Shown one piece after another: positions 1 through 7,503 of a stretch of 15,740 nucleotides of DNA. Origin of the DNA: Patescibacteria group bacterium. Lineage in GTDB: Bacteria > Patescibacteriota > Minisyncoccia > UBA9983. The notes under the pieces were generated by a model that was not told the DNA's origin, ran no database searches, and saw nothing but the letters and a program-made list of their open reading frames with translations. Both the position numbers and the translations under genes were made by a program. The stretch covers positions 1-15,740 of the forward strand of contig JAHIER010000053.1 in NCBI GenBank assembly GCA_018901555.1, written 5' to 3'. Position 1 is the stretch's first letter, and each line of letters starts with the position of its first letter.

Positions 1-918
1 ACACTCTCAACTGTTCAAACAGCAACTCCAGTTCTTAATTCCCAAACATTAAGTTTGCTTGAAAATACTTACTCGATTGACCAAGGCGCCAGCACTGGTG
101 GTGGTGATATTACTATTGTTAATCAAAGCGCGCTTTTGCCTGACTCTGGACCATTGGGCACGATTGCTGATGTTAAAGACAAAAAACCAAGCTCTGAACA
201 AATTAGTGTTTATATAGTACGCGAAGGAGACAATCTTTCTCAAATCGCTAACATGTTTGGAGTTTCTGTTAATACTATTTTTTGGGCCAATGACATAAAA
301 AGAGGAAGTCTTATTACTCCAGGTCAAACATTAATTATTCTTCCTGTTTCAGGAATTCAATATACAGTTAAAAAAGGAGACACTCTGGCTAGTGTTGCTA
401 AAAAATATCAGGGTGATATAGATGAAATTATTAATTTCAATAGCCTTGATTCCAAAACAGAATTAGCAATAGGAACAACCATAGTTATTCCAAATGGGCA
501 AGATGGAACTGTTAACATAACAAGTAGTTCTTCAACTTATACTCCATTAAGGGGAGCAAGCAATGTTTCTTATTCTGGATATTATATAAGACCGATTGAT
601 GGAGGCAGAAAATCTCAAGGTATTCACGGTTATAATGCAGTTGATTTAGCTAATTCATGCGGAACGCCGATTATGGCTTCAGCCAGTGGTGATGTTATTA
701 TTAGCCGAGCTTCAGGCTGGAATGCAGGCTATGGAAATTATGTAGTTATTTCTCATTCTAACGGCACACAAACTTTATACGCCCACATGAGCAATGTTAT
801 TGTTTCCACGGGCTGGCATGTAGTTAAAGGCCAAGTAATTGGATACATCGGAAGTACTGGTAAATCAACCGGTTGCCATGTCCACTTTGAAATCCGTGGC
901 GCCAAAAATCCATTTTAA
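1..918 (+). CDS. LysM-LysM-M23 cell-wall endopeptidase (5' end outside window)
   Basis: The frame is open from base 1, so the gene begins upstream; a TTG at 55 is not a credible start. Two LysM peptidoglycan-binding domains (about 208-345 and 357-492, with VREGDNLSQIA and VKKGDTLASVA signatures) are followed by a Ser/Thr-rich linker and an M23 (LytM/lysostaphin-type) domain at about 580-915. Zinc ligands are visible as GIHGYNAVD (His at 625, Asp at 643) and the HVH pair near 877-885; the YAHM histidine is at 784. M23 enzymes cut peptide cross-links in peptidoglycan, so this is probably an exported wall hydrolase or remodelling factor; any signal sequence lies outside the window. It converges on acpP across a shared hairpin. 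Domain assignment is firm; exact substrate is unknown. Confidence 0.93.
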   Translation, partial: TLSTVQTATPVLNSQTLSLLENTYSIDQGASTGGGDITIVNQSALLPDSGPLGTIADVKDKKPSSEQISVYIVREGDNLSQIANMFGVSVNTIFWANDIKRGSLITPGQTLIILPVSGIQYTVKKGDTLASVAKKYQGDIDEIINFNSLDSKTELAIGTTIVIPNGQDGTVNITSSSSTYTPLRGASNVSYSGYYIRPIDGGRKSQGIHGYNAVDLANSCGTPIMASASGDVIISRASGWNAGYGNYVVISHSNGTQTLYAHMSNVIVSTGWHVVKGQVIGYIGSTGKSTGCHVHFEIRGAKNPF

Positions 919-950
919 AAAATTTCTTGAATTTTGAATTAATTTAATAG

Positions 951-981
951 AAAAAGATGGCTGTTATGAGCCACCTTTTTT
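951..981. terminator. Bidirectional terminator between M23 peptidase and acpP
   Basis: TGGCT (958-962) pairs with AGCCA (969-973). After one A/C mismatch the stem extends through G956/C975 and an A-tract (951-955) against a T-tract (976-981). The T-run on either strand makes it suitable for both convergent genes. The acpP stop codon (964-966) lies in the loop. Confidence 0.75.
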
Positions 982-1203
982 ATTTTTTATATAATCTATT
1001 ACATCTTTTACTGTTTTCAATGTTTCAGCATATTCCTCTAGAATTTCAATTCCAAATTTTTCTTCCGCTGCCATGATCAATTCTACTGTCTCAAGAGAAT
1101 CCGCGCCTAAATTTTCTACAAGTGATGCATCATCCACAACTTCGCTTTCGCTAACACCAAGCTGTTTTGATATTAATGTTTTTACATCTTTTTCTATGCT
1201 CAC
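964..1203 (-). CDS. acpP: Acyl carrier protein
   Basis: The 79-residue product is a full-length acyl carrier protein. The phosphopantetheine attachment motif G-A-D-S-L is present with Ser36, followed by the usual helix ETVELIMAAEEKFGIEI. The protein carries acyl chains as thioesters in the cytoplasm for fatty acid or lipid A/phospholipid chemistry. I chose the GTG at 1203 because a strong Shine-Dalgarno AAGGGGG (1210-1216) sits 6 nt upstream; no in-frame ATG fits better. It is transcribed alone from a promoter at 1238-1266. No other fatty acid synthesis gene is in view, which is common in reduced CPR genomes, so its acyl donor pathway cannot be read from this window. Confidence 0.96.
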   Translation of the reverse strand: MSIEKDVKTLISKQLGVSESEVVDDASLVENLGADSLETVELIMAAEEKFGIEILEEYAETLKTVKDVIDYIKNKKGGS

Positions 1204-1237
1204 ATAACACCCCCTTAAAGAACTTTTTTCTTTTATT

Positions 1238-1266
1238 ATTCTAAACTATTTTGGTCTTATTTACAA
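1238..1266 (-). promoter_or_regulatory. acpP promoter
   Basis: Reading the minus strand: -35 TTGTAA (1261-1266), 17-nt spacer, -10 TAGAAT (1238-1243), then about 30 nt of leader with a strong SD before the GTG. A family A palindrome starts 1 nt upstream of the -35 box. Confidence 0.65.
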
Positions 1267-1267
1267 A

Positions 1268-1294
1268 AACTATCGAGGTTGAACCTCCATAGTT
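1268..1294. repeat. Family A palindrome, copy 1
   Basis: Stem AACTAT-c-GAGGTT / AACCTC-c-ATAGTT around a central G, with one C/C mismatch per side. On the minus strand it is followed by a T-run. It lies immediately upstream of the acpP -35 box. Same orientation as the other five copies. Confidence 0.9.
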
Positions 1295-1414
1295 CTCCCC
1301 AGTTGCACACAACTCACGCTATAGCAAAATTATTGCAAATTTTTTTTAATCTCGATCGACTTACGATCAACTTCTAATGTCGGCTGACCTCTGCCACAAA
1401 CCTTGTTTAGGTCA
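1295..1414. other. Intergenic spacer between two family A palindromes
   Basis: This 120-bp non-coding segment is bracketed by two same-orientation family A copies, the arrangement seen in REP/BIME units. It contains an A/T-rich stretch (TTGCAAA followed by eight Ts near 1333-1348) and a weak GACCT/AGGTC inverted repeat (about 1386-1412). I see no tRNA, ORF or clear ncRNA in it. Confidence 0.5.
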
Positions 1415-1445
1415 AAAACTATCGAGGTTGAACCTCCATAGTTTT
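1415..1445. repeat. Family A palindrome, copy 2, abutting the comM stop codon
   Basis: Stem AAAACTAT-c-GAGGTT / AACCTC-c-ATAGTTTT around a central G. It begins at the very next base after the comM stop codon (1446-1448). On the minus strand it forms a hairpin ending in TTTT, so it can double as the comM terminator. Confidence 0.9.
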
Positions 1446-2969
1446 CTATTTGGGTCGGTATTGCAACGATTCCAAGATATGGCTTTCTTCGATGTTATCC
1501 TTGCCTTCTAGGTCTGCAATAGTGCGGGCTAGTTTGATAACACGATGATAAGCCCGGCCAGAAAGATCCAAGCGCTGAGCAGCTTGATTTAAAATATTTT
1601 TTACTTTCTCCGAAAGCGCGCAGAAATTTTTTAATTCTCTTACTGACATTTCACTATTTGTTAAAAGTTTAATATCAGAAAATCTATTTTTCTGAATATC
1701 CCGCGCTTTTATAATCCTTGCTTGAATTTCTTTTGAAGGCTCTCCAGAACTTTGCATGTCAGAAAGTTTTTCATGCTCAATTTGCGGAACCTCCAACCAC
1801 AAATCAATTCTGTCTACAATCGGACCAGAAATTTTTCTTTGATAACGCATAATAGATGACTGCGAACAAATACATTGTTTTGTTTTTGAACCCATATTTC
1901 CGCAAGGGCAAGGATTCATAGTGCAAATCATAATAAATCTGGCTGGAAACCTTAAGGATCCTCTGGAACGCGCCACAGTAATAACTCCATCTTCCAATGG
2001 CTGACGCAAGGATTCAATCACCCTTCTTTCAAATTCCGGAAATTCATCCAAAAGCAAAACCCCTCGATGGCTTAAGGTAATTTCACCCGGCCTGGGATAC
2101 GCTCCTCCGCCAACCACTGCCACATATGAAGAAGTGTGATGCGGACTGCGAAACGGACGGTAAGTCATAAAATCATCATCCAAACTTCCAGACACACTAT
2201 GAATGGAAGTAACTTCCAGAATTTCATCAAAAGAAAGCGGAGGCAAAATAGACGCAAACGCCTTAGCCAACATAGTTTTGCCAGTTCCAGGCGGACCAAT
2301 CATAAGAATATTATGCCCGCCGGCCGCGGCAATTTCCAAACCGCGCTTGGCGGTTTCTTGTCCCTTTATATCTGCAAAATCCAAAAGAATCTCGGTTTGC
2401 AATTTATCAAAATCAATTTTTGTTTCAGGATGCTCCTCAAGAAAAAATTCAACGCGTCTATCCAAATGAGCGCTGACTTCTTTCAAGTTTTTGCAGGAAA
2501 AAATCTTAATGCCCTTAATCAAACCCGCCTCTTTGGCATTTTCTTCAGGCACATAAACTTCTTTAAATCCCGCTTTTTGCGCGGATTTTACCAAAATTAA
2601 AGTTCCCTTTATCCGCCGAATAGTTCCGTCCAAAGCAAGCTCTCCAAGAAAAATCTTTTCAGACGATTCAAAATTAATTTGTTTTGAAGCCAGAAGATAA
2701 GCAAGGGCAATCGCCAAATCAAAAACCGGCCCTTCTTTTTTAAGATCAGCCGGCGCCAAAGAAATAGTCACCCTTTGATTTTTCTTTTGCGGAGAAATAA
2801 AAAGAGAATTTTTAATAGCCGCGGAAATTCTGTCTTTTGATTCTTCTACGGCCTTGTCCGGCAAACCTACCACTGTAAAAGAATGAAGACCCTGCGAGAG
2901 ATCAACTTCAACATCAATAATAGTTCCTTTTAAACCAATAACTTGAGCTGCATGAACTTTAACTGACAT
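1446..2969 (-). CDS. comM: ComM/YifB-family Mg-chelatase-like AAA+ ATPase
   Basis: The 507-residue length is normal for ComM/YifB. In order: N-terminal Lon-protease-like (ChlI) domain (about 1-170), AAA+ domain with Walker A GPPGTGKT (225-232) and Walker B LLLDEF (about 305-310), a Cys cluster (C354, C356, C366, C368) that is a likely zinc knuckle, and a C-terminal Mg_chelatase_C region. In other bacteria ComM is a hexameric helicase promoting branch migration during integration of donor DNA in natural transformation; that role here is family inference. Its ATG is 6 nt downstream of the hicA stop, so it is probably cotranscribed with hicBA. A family A palindrome directly follows the stop. Confidence 0.95.
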   Translation of the reverse strand: MSVKVHAAQVIGLKGTIIDVEVDLSQGLHSFTVVGLPDKAVEESKDRISAAIKNSLFISPQKKNQRVTISLAPADLKKEGPVFDLAIALAYLLASKQINFESSEKIFLGELALDGTIRRIKGTLILVKSAQKAGFKEVYVPEENAKEAGLIKGIKIFSCKNLKEVSAHLDRRVEFFLEEHPETKIDFDKLQTEILLDFADIKGQETAKRGLEIAAAGGHNILMIGPPGTGKTMLAKAFASILPPLSFDEILEVTSIHSVSGSLDDDFMTYRPFRSPHHTSSYVAVVGGGAYPRPGEITLSHRGVLLLDEFPEFERRVIESLRQPLEDGVITVARSRGSLRFPARFIMICTMNPCPCGNMGSKTKQCICSQSSIMRYQRKISGPIVDRIDLWLEVPQIEHEKLSDMQSSGEPSKEIQARIIKARDIQKNRFSDIKLLTNSEMSVRELKNFCALSEKVKNILNQAAQRLDLSGRAYHRVIKLARTIADLEGKDNIEESHILESLQYRPK

Positions 2970-2975
2970 AATTAC

Positions 2976-3197
2976 TTAATCTATCAATTTATTAAACTCG
3001 TCAATTGATAATTCTATATCCCTTAATATCTTTCTAAGAAGCGATCTATCTATGGTGTCGTAATTGGGTACGGTTACAGATTTCTTATTGTCACATTTTA
3101 AACGAATATGGCTACCGCGCTGACGAACTTCGCGATAACCTAATTTCTCAAGAATTCTAATTATTTCTCTCCCGGAAAAAAGCGGCAATTTTGACAT
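2976..3197 (-). CDS. hicA: HicA-type mRNA interferase toxin
   Basis: The 73-residue protein has the short dsRBD-like HicA/YcfA fold pattern: GREIIRILEKLGY, then GSHIRLK with catalytic His30, then VPNYDTIDRSLLRKILRDIEL. HicA toxins cleave mRNA and are neutralised by the HicB protein. The hicB stop lies only 2 nt upstream, so the two are translationally coupled in antitoxin-first order. comM follows 6 nt downstream, which ties a toxin-antitoxin pair to a DNA uptake gene. The catalytic His and the C-terminal helix are intact, so I see no sign of decay. Confidence 0.93.
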   Translation of the reverse strand: MSKLPLFSGREIIRILEKLGYREVRQRGSHIRLKCDNKKSVTVPNYDTIDRSLLRKILRDIELSIDEFNKLID

Positions 3198-3199
3198 AA

Positions 3200-3454
3200 C
3201 TAAACAGCGATAGTATGAAGACTAATTTCTGTTGGTTTATAACTTCTAAGAATTTCTCTAGTATCTCTTTCTTGAAGAATCAATTCTATTACTTCCCTAA
3301 TATTCTTCAGAGCTTCATCAATGGTTTTGCCTTGCGAATAGCATCCTTCAAAAAGCGGGCATTCTGCCACATAAAAACCGTCTTCCCCTTTTTCTACCAA
3401 AAGAGGCAAGTTCCTGCCCCTAGATAAATGTTTTTGTTTTAATATAGTAGCCAT
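3200..3454 (-). CDS. hicB: HicB-type antitoxin
   Basis: The 84-residue protein has the HicB partial RNase H fold: LPLLVEKGEDGFYVAECPLFEGCYSQGKT then a helix DEALKNIREVIELILQ. HicB binds and blocks HicA. The C-terminal extension (TREILRSYKPTEISLHTIAV) is short, and I see no helix-turn-helix or ribbon-helix-helix DNA-binding domain, so autoregulation by this protein alone is not evident. The ATG at 3454 has no Shine-Dalgarno; a TATTAT -10-like box (3461-3466) ends 6 nt before it, so the mRNA may start at the ATG. Confidence 0.9.
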   Translation of the reverse strand: MATILKQKHLSRGRNLPLLVEKGEDGFYVAECPLFEGCYSQGKTIDEALKNIREVIELILQERDTREILRSYKPTEISLHTIAV

Positions 3455-3460
3455 GTTTTT

Positions 3461-3466
3461 ATAATA
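3461..3466 (-). promoter_or_regulatory. hicBA(-comM) -10 box, leaderless arrangement
   Basis: TATTAT on the minus strand lies 6 nt upstream of the hicB ATG. No good -35 at 17 nt is visible (TTGCTT at 3480-3485 is too close), so this is tentative. Confidence 0.4.
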
Positions 3467-3486
3467 TATTCTTAATAAAAAGCAAT

Positions 3487-3870
3487 TTACTTATACTTCT
3501 TCGCGTGCTTTATGCAATTTTTAGCTGACGGAAAAACCTCTAACCGTTTTTCATCAATCATTTCTCCTTCAGTTTCGCAAACACCGTAAGTTTTTTTCTC
3601 GATCCTTTCCAGCGCATCCTTTACCAAATTTAATCTTTCTTCTAATTTATCTCCAATGGCTGCTCTGTTTTCAAGTTCTTCAAAAATGTCCGCCAATTCG
3701 TTTTTGTCTGAAACCATAACATTCATATCAGGCTCAACTGTTTCCCAATCTTCAGGATTAGCCGGATTTTTTCGAGCAACATAAGTTAAAGCTTTTTCCA
3801 GCTCTTTTTTTCTATCTTCAAGTTTCTTTTTAAAATATTCTAATTTCTCCTTTGAAAGTTTAGTTTCCAT
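3487..3870 (-). CDS. DksA/TraR-family protein with degenerate zinc finger
   Basis: The 127-residue protein has the DksA/TraR layout: N-terminal coiled coil (about 5-95, with a central acidic segment) and a C-terminal YGVC...RLEVFPSAKNC block. DksA-like proteins bind the RNA polymerase secondary channel and modulate initiation, often with ppGpp. The C4 finger is altered: the first pair is C98-x-x-E101 instead of CxxC, and the second is C119-x-x-H122. Two cysteines are therefore replaced, leaving C/E/C/H as possible ligands. The stop of the preceding gene is 34 nt upstream; a promoter (3880-3908) overlaps that gene's end, so it can be transcribed separately. Confidence 0.87.
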   Translation of the reverse strand: METKLSKEKLEYFKKKLEDRKKELEKALTYVARKNPANPEDWETVEPDMNVMVSDKNELADIFEELENRAAIGDKLEERLNLVKDALERIEKKTYGVCETEGEMIDEKRLEVFPSAKNCIKHAKKYK

Positions 3871-3879
3871 ATAATCTAA

Positions 3880-3908
3880 ATAATACTTGAATTTAATTTA
3901 AAAATCAA
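3880..3908 (-). promoter_or_regulatory. Promoter of the dksA-like gene
   Basis: Minus strand: -35 TTGATT (3903-3908), 17-nt spacer, -10 TATTAT (3880-3885). Only 9 nt separate the -10 from the ATG, and no SD is visible, so the transcript should have almost no leader. Confidence 0.55.
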
Positions 3909-4792
3909 TCATTGAGATATTGAGGCAAAGAAAACCGACGGAATATTTCCTCTAAAGCATCCTGGCTGGTAGTAATTATAAGGTATTTTTTGTTTAAAAT
4001 GGAATACATTAAAACTGACCGGCCTTCTTCATTAATCAAAACCCTCGCATCATGATTTTTTATATCTTTATCAATAAAAATTGGCTTGCTTCCTGAATTA
4101 TAATCCACTGAAAAAATATTTTTAAAATCAGAAACAAAAGAAATTATTTCCCACCTGATCATGGCGGCAAAAACGCGCTCATAAGAATTAATTCCAAAAA
4201 TTAACAACGGATAATTTTCATCAGAACGATAAACATAAAGCATAAACTGGTTGTCCAAATCGCCCAGCATATCAGATGGCGGAGTGATTTCAAAATTATT
4301 AAAAAATTCCCGCCCCGTTATAAGTCTTTTAACATCAAGGCTTGTTTCTGTAACTAATGGAATGTAAAGCAAACGTCCAGTTTTAAGAGGGCCTTGAATA
4401 ATACTGTCCATATTCCCAAAATCAGATTCAATTTCTTCATCAGCAATAATAACAGGCTCAGGCAAAACATAAGTTGGCGCTTCTGCTCCTCCTTGAAATT
4501 TTTTAAATAAATAAAAACTGCCTAGTCCGAGACTAACAAAAATAATAACAGCCAACAAAGCTATAAAAATTTTTTGCCAGTTAAATTGCTTCCTTTCTCC
4601 AATGTCTCCATACCTTAAAGAACCTCCTCTTTTAATTTGGGCGGATGCAATATCAATAGCAGAAATTTTTTCTTCTTTTATGTAGCGCGAACTATCAGAT
4701 TTAAAAGTCCTGATGACCGGCAGATTATCTTTATCTTCTATAGCCTCCTTCTTTTCTCCCGCGCCCATTTGTAAATCTTTTTCCTCCTCCAT
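3905..4792 (-). CDS. Conserved single-TM protein of unknown function
   Basis: I do not recognise a family. The 295-residue protein has a charged N-terminal cytoplasmic-type region (1-72, rich in E/K), one hydrophobic segment (about 75-96, FIALLAVIIFVSLGLGSFYLF), and a roughly 195-residue C-terminal domain likely outside the membrane. That domain has alternating strand/helix pattern and no Cys. The start overlaps the 3' end of pnp by 62 nt, implying coupled translation. No SD precedes the ATG at 4792; a second in-frame ATG at 4768 has a GGAGGAGG 14 nt upstream and could be the real start, giving 287 residues. Similar Asp/Glu-rich-tailed single-pass proteins are common in CPR genomes, but function is unknown. 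Confidence 0.75.
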   Translation of the reverse strand: MEEEKDLQMGAGEKKEAIEDKDNLPVIRTFKSDSSRYIKEEKISAIDIASAQIKRGGSLRYGDIGERKQFNWQKIFIALLAVIIFVSLGLGSFYLFKKFQGGAEAPTYVLPEPVIIADEEIESDFGNMDSIIQGPLKTGRLLYIPLVTETSLDVKRLITGREFFNNFEITPPSDMLGDLDNQFMLYVYRSDENYPLLIFGINSYERVFAAMIRWEIISFVSDFKNIFSVDYNSGSKPIFIDKDIKNHDARVLINEEGRSVLMYSILNKKYLIITTSQDALEEIFRRFSLPQYLND

Positions 4793-6959
4793 TGTTATTT
4801 CTTGGATTATTGCTTCTTGTATCCTTGCTTGGATCGTAATTGGGATCCAGGCGTTTAATGGATAGATTTATTCTACCACGCTCGTCAATATTTATAACCT
4901 GAGCGGTTACTTCATCGCCAACATTAATAATATCTGTCACTTTTTCCACGCGCTCCGGGGAAAGTTCAGAAATATGAACCAAGCCTTCCTGTTCTCCGCC
5001 AACCCCAATCATGGCGCCGAACTCAAACAAACGAGTCACCTGTCCTTTTATTATTTCTCCTGCTTGAAATTCATGAGTTAATCCTTCAACAATATCGCGC
5101 GCCTTAGCAATCTCTTTCAAATCTTTGCCAGTTATAAAAACTGTGCCATCTTGATCAATATCTATTTCAGTATTAGTTTTTTCAATAATACTATTAATCA
5201 TTTTCCCGCCCGGGCCAATAACTGCCCCAATTTTATCAGGGTCAATTTGCATTTTAACAATCTTAGGAGCATTTGTTGGCAAATCCTGTCTGGGAGTTGG
5301 CATAGCTTTAGTAATTACTTCTAAAATCTGCTCTCTAGCTTTTCTTGCCTGAACCAAAGCTTTTTTCAAAATCTCAACAGCAATTCCTTCAACTTTTACA
5401 TCCATTTGGATAGCAGTTACTCCTTCTTTAGTGCCGGCGCACTTAAAATCCATATCACCGTGATGGTCTTCTGGGCCCTGAATATCTGTTAAAACTTTAT
5501 AATTTTTTTCATCTTTGAACATAAGCCCCATAGCAATACCAGCAACTGGATTTTTTATGGGCACGCCAGCATCCATCAAAGCCAATGTTGACGCGCAAAC
5601 CGAACCCATGGAAGTTGAGCCGTTAGAAGCCATTGATTCAGAAACCACGCGAATAGTGTAAGGAAATTCTTCGCGCGAAGGAATTACAGCAGACAAAGCC
5701 CGCTCTGCTAAAGCGCCATGCCCAATTTCCCTTCTTCCAGTTCCGCCAATTCTACCGGTCTCGCCAGTAGAAAAAGGAGGAAAATTATAATGATGAAGAA
5801 AATGTTTGGTTGTTTGAATTTCCATTCCCTCTATAAGTTGTCCTTCTTTCGGACCCCCTAAAGTTACAGCAGAAAAAATGTGAGTGCCGCCACGGAAAAA
5901 TATTCCTGATCCGTGAATAAGCGGGAGGATTCGTACATTAGCATAAAGCGGCCGCAATTCATCAATTTTTCTACCATCCGCTCTTTTTTCTTTACCATCC
6001 GGCGCATCTAAAATTTCTTTATGAATTATGTCATTAATAACTTCCTCATAAAGATCTTCAGCCAAATCCCAATTTTCCTCTCCGAATTTTTCTTTTGCGG
6101 ATTTTATCCATTCAGATTTTAAATTGCTTAATCCATGTTTTTCTCCGGAAAAAATGATTCCGTGAAGTTTTTGAGTATATTCTTTTTCAAAAAATTCTTT
6201 CATTTCCGGCATTTCTTCTTTAATTTCAATCTGTGTTTTATCTTTGCCAATTTCTTTTATAATTTTTTTCTGAAATTCCTGAATTTTTAAAATTTCTTTA
6301 GCGCCCCGTTCCATTGCCTCCGCTAGAATGTCTTCATGAATTTCTTTAGCGCCGGCTTCAATCATATTTACTTTTCCATTCTTACCGCAAACAACAAGAT
6401 CAAACAAAGAATTTTCTCTTTCCTGATAAGTTGGATTTACCATAAACTTGGCGGTTTCACCGCCAAGTGGCGGTGAAACCGCCAAGTCCAGATATCCCAT
6501 TCTAACTCCGCCAACCGGACCTCCCCAAGGAATATCAGAAATTCCTAAGGCCAAAGAAGCGGCAATAATAGCCGGAATATCCGGATCATTTTTACTGTCC
6601 ACTGACAAAGCCAGCACCACAATTTGAACTTCATTGCGAATCCGCCTGTCAAAAAGCGGTCGGATTGTTCTATCTATTAATCTTGAAGTTAAAATTGCCT
6701 CTTCTGAAGGACGGCCTTCACGCCTTATAAACCTACTCCCTAAAATCATGCCCGCGGCGTAAAATCTCTCTTCATAATCAACTGACAAGGGAAAATGATC
6801 CAGGCCCTCGCGCCTATTATGCGACATAACCGCTGTGGCAAAAACCGCCGTGTCTCCATAACGGACAAGGACAGAACCATTAGCTTGGTCAGCTAAATCA
6901 GAAATTTCAACGGACAATTTTTCACTACCAAAATCTGTATCGTATTTTTTTATTTGCAT
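4731..6959 (-). CDS. pnp: Polynucleotide phosphorylase
   Basis: PNPase degrades RNA 3'-5' phosphorolytically. Domains in order: RNase PH-like 1, linker helices, RNase PH-like 2 with GIFFRGGTHIFSAVTLGG and the catalytic GDMDFKCAGTKEGVTAIQMD aspartates, KH (KIGAVIGPGGKMINSI) and S1 (GEIIKGQVTRLFEFGAMIGV), then a Gly/Asn/Arg-rich tail (RNNNGGGKRFTNGRGRKEGG). I prefer the ATG at 6959 (742 residues): the upstream TTG at 6971 has no spaced SD, and the family begins MQIKKYDTDFG. It follows rpsO and the NYN gene, the classical rpsO-pnp order. An unusual 12-residue insertion (AVSPPLGGETAK region, about residues 159-171) is encoded by a perfect palindrome at 6446-6487; bacterial homologues read GY(I/L)D directly into YxxNP. 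Confidence 0.97.
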   Translation of the reverse strand: MQIKKYDTDFGSEKLSVEISDLADQANGSVLVRYGDTAVFATAVMSHNRREGLDHFPLSVDYEERFYAAGMILGSRFIRREGRPSEEAILTSRLIDRTIRPLFDRRIRNEVQIVVLALSVDSKNDPDIPAIIAASLALGISDIPWGGPVGGVRMGYLDLAVSPPLGGETAKFMVNPTYQERENSLFDLVVCGKNGKVNMIEAGAKEIHEDILAEAMERGAKEILKIQEFQKKIIKEIGKDKTQIEIKEEMPEMKEFFEKEYTQKLHGIIFSGEKHGLSNLKSEWIKSAKEKFGEENWDLAEDLYEEVINDIIHKEILDAPDGKEKRADGRKIDELRPLYANVRILPLIHGSGIFFRGGTHIFSAVTLGGPKEGQLIEGMEIQTTKHFLHHYNFPPFSTGETGRIGGTGRREIGHGALAERALSAVIPSREEFPYTIRVVSESMASNGSTSMGSVCASTLALMDAGVPIKNPVAGIAMGLMFKDEKNYKVLTDIQGPEDHHGDMDFKCAGTKEGVTAIQMDVKVEGIAVEILKKALVQARKAREQILEVITKAMPTPRQDLPTNAPKIVKMQIDPDKIGAVIGPGGKMINSIIEKTNTEIDIDQDGTVFITGKDLKEIAKARDIVEGLTHEFQAGEIIKGQVTRLFEFGAMIGVGGEQEGLVHISELSPERVEKVTDIINVGDEVTAQVINIDERGRINLSIKRLDPNYDPSKDTRSNNPRNNNGGGKRFTNGRGRKEGGYRR
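6446..6487. repeat. 42-nt perfect palindrome inside pnp
   Basis: Two 19-bp arms (6446-6464 and 6469-6487) with a 4-nt loop AAGT. Each half also folds on itself (ACTTGGCGG-tttca-CCGCCAAGT). It is in frame and encodes the extra VSPPLGGET residues; the GGTTTCA/TGAAACC core resembles the palindromes in cca and yraN. Confidence 0.92.
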
Positions 6960-6977
6960 TTTTATTTCCAACCTTCT

Positions 6978-7502
6978 TTAACCTTTAATTAAAAACTTTT
7001 TAGGATTTTCATCCAAATCCATAAACTCATCGGCTTCTTCTTTTAATTTTGATGAAGTGGAACGACCAAAGGCCATTACTTCAACTCTTCTGCCTTGATT
7101 TTTTAAATATTCTACCAAAGGAATATAATCGCCATCACCGCTGGCCAAGACAACAACATCAACAATGCTCGCTGTTTTAATAGCATCCACGGCAATGCCA
7201 ACATCCCAATCAGCTTTTTTCATTCCACCATAATATTCCTGCAAATCCTTAACCCTAATTTCAATACCCAACTTAGTCAAAGCTTCAAAAAACGGCTTTT
7301 CTTCCCCTGTTTTTGTGCGCACCACGTAGGCAAAAGCGCGAATAAGCTGTTTATCGCCTACTCCTGATTCCAAAAGTTCTTTGAAGTTTACTCTTTTTTG
7401 GTAAAGGGCGCGGGCGGAATGATAAAGATTCTGCACATCTATAAATACTGCCACTCTTTGGTTGCTATATTTTAATGAATTGCTACTTGAAAATACTCCC
7501 AT
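6978..7502 (-). CDS. NYN-domain (LabA/PIN-like) putative RNase
   Basis: The 174-residue protein is a single NYN domain. VAVFIDVQNLYHSAR carries the first acidic residue (D22) with N25; ADWDVGIAVDAI has D98, D100 and D106; VVVLASGDGDYIPLVEYLK has D123 and D125. The acidic cluster and PIN-like fold suggest a metal-dependent ribonuclease, though many NYN proteins are uncharacterised. The ATG at 7502 lies 1 nt after the rpsO stop, and pnp begins 18 nt downstream of its stop, so it is embedded in the rpsO-pnp operon. That position supports a role in RNA turnover or ribosomal RNA handling. The family assignment is good; the activity is inferred. Confidence 0.88.
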   Translation of the reverse strand: MGVFSSSNSLKYSNQRVAVFIDVQNLYHSARALYQKRVNFKELLESGVGDKQLIRAFAYVVRTKTGEEKPFFEALTKLGIEIRVKDLQEYYGGMKKADWDVGIAVDAIKTASIVDVVVLASGDGDYIPLVEYLKNQGRRVEVMAFGRSTSSKLKEEADEFMDLDENPKKFLIKG

Positions 7503-7503
7503 T

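Noticed and set aside
2136..2600. Plus-strand open frames opposite comM and similar frames opposite cca and the secreted protein.
   Set aside because: They are antisense shadows of well-supported genes with no family signature, SD or promoter.
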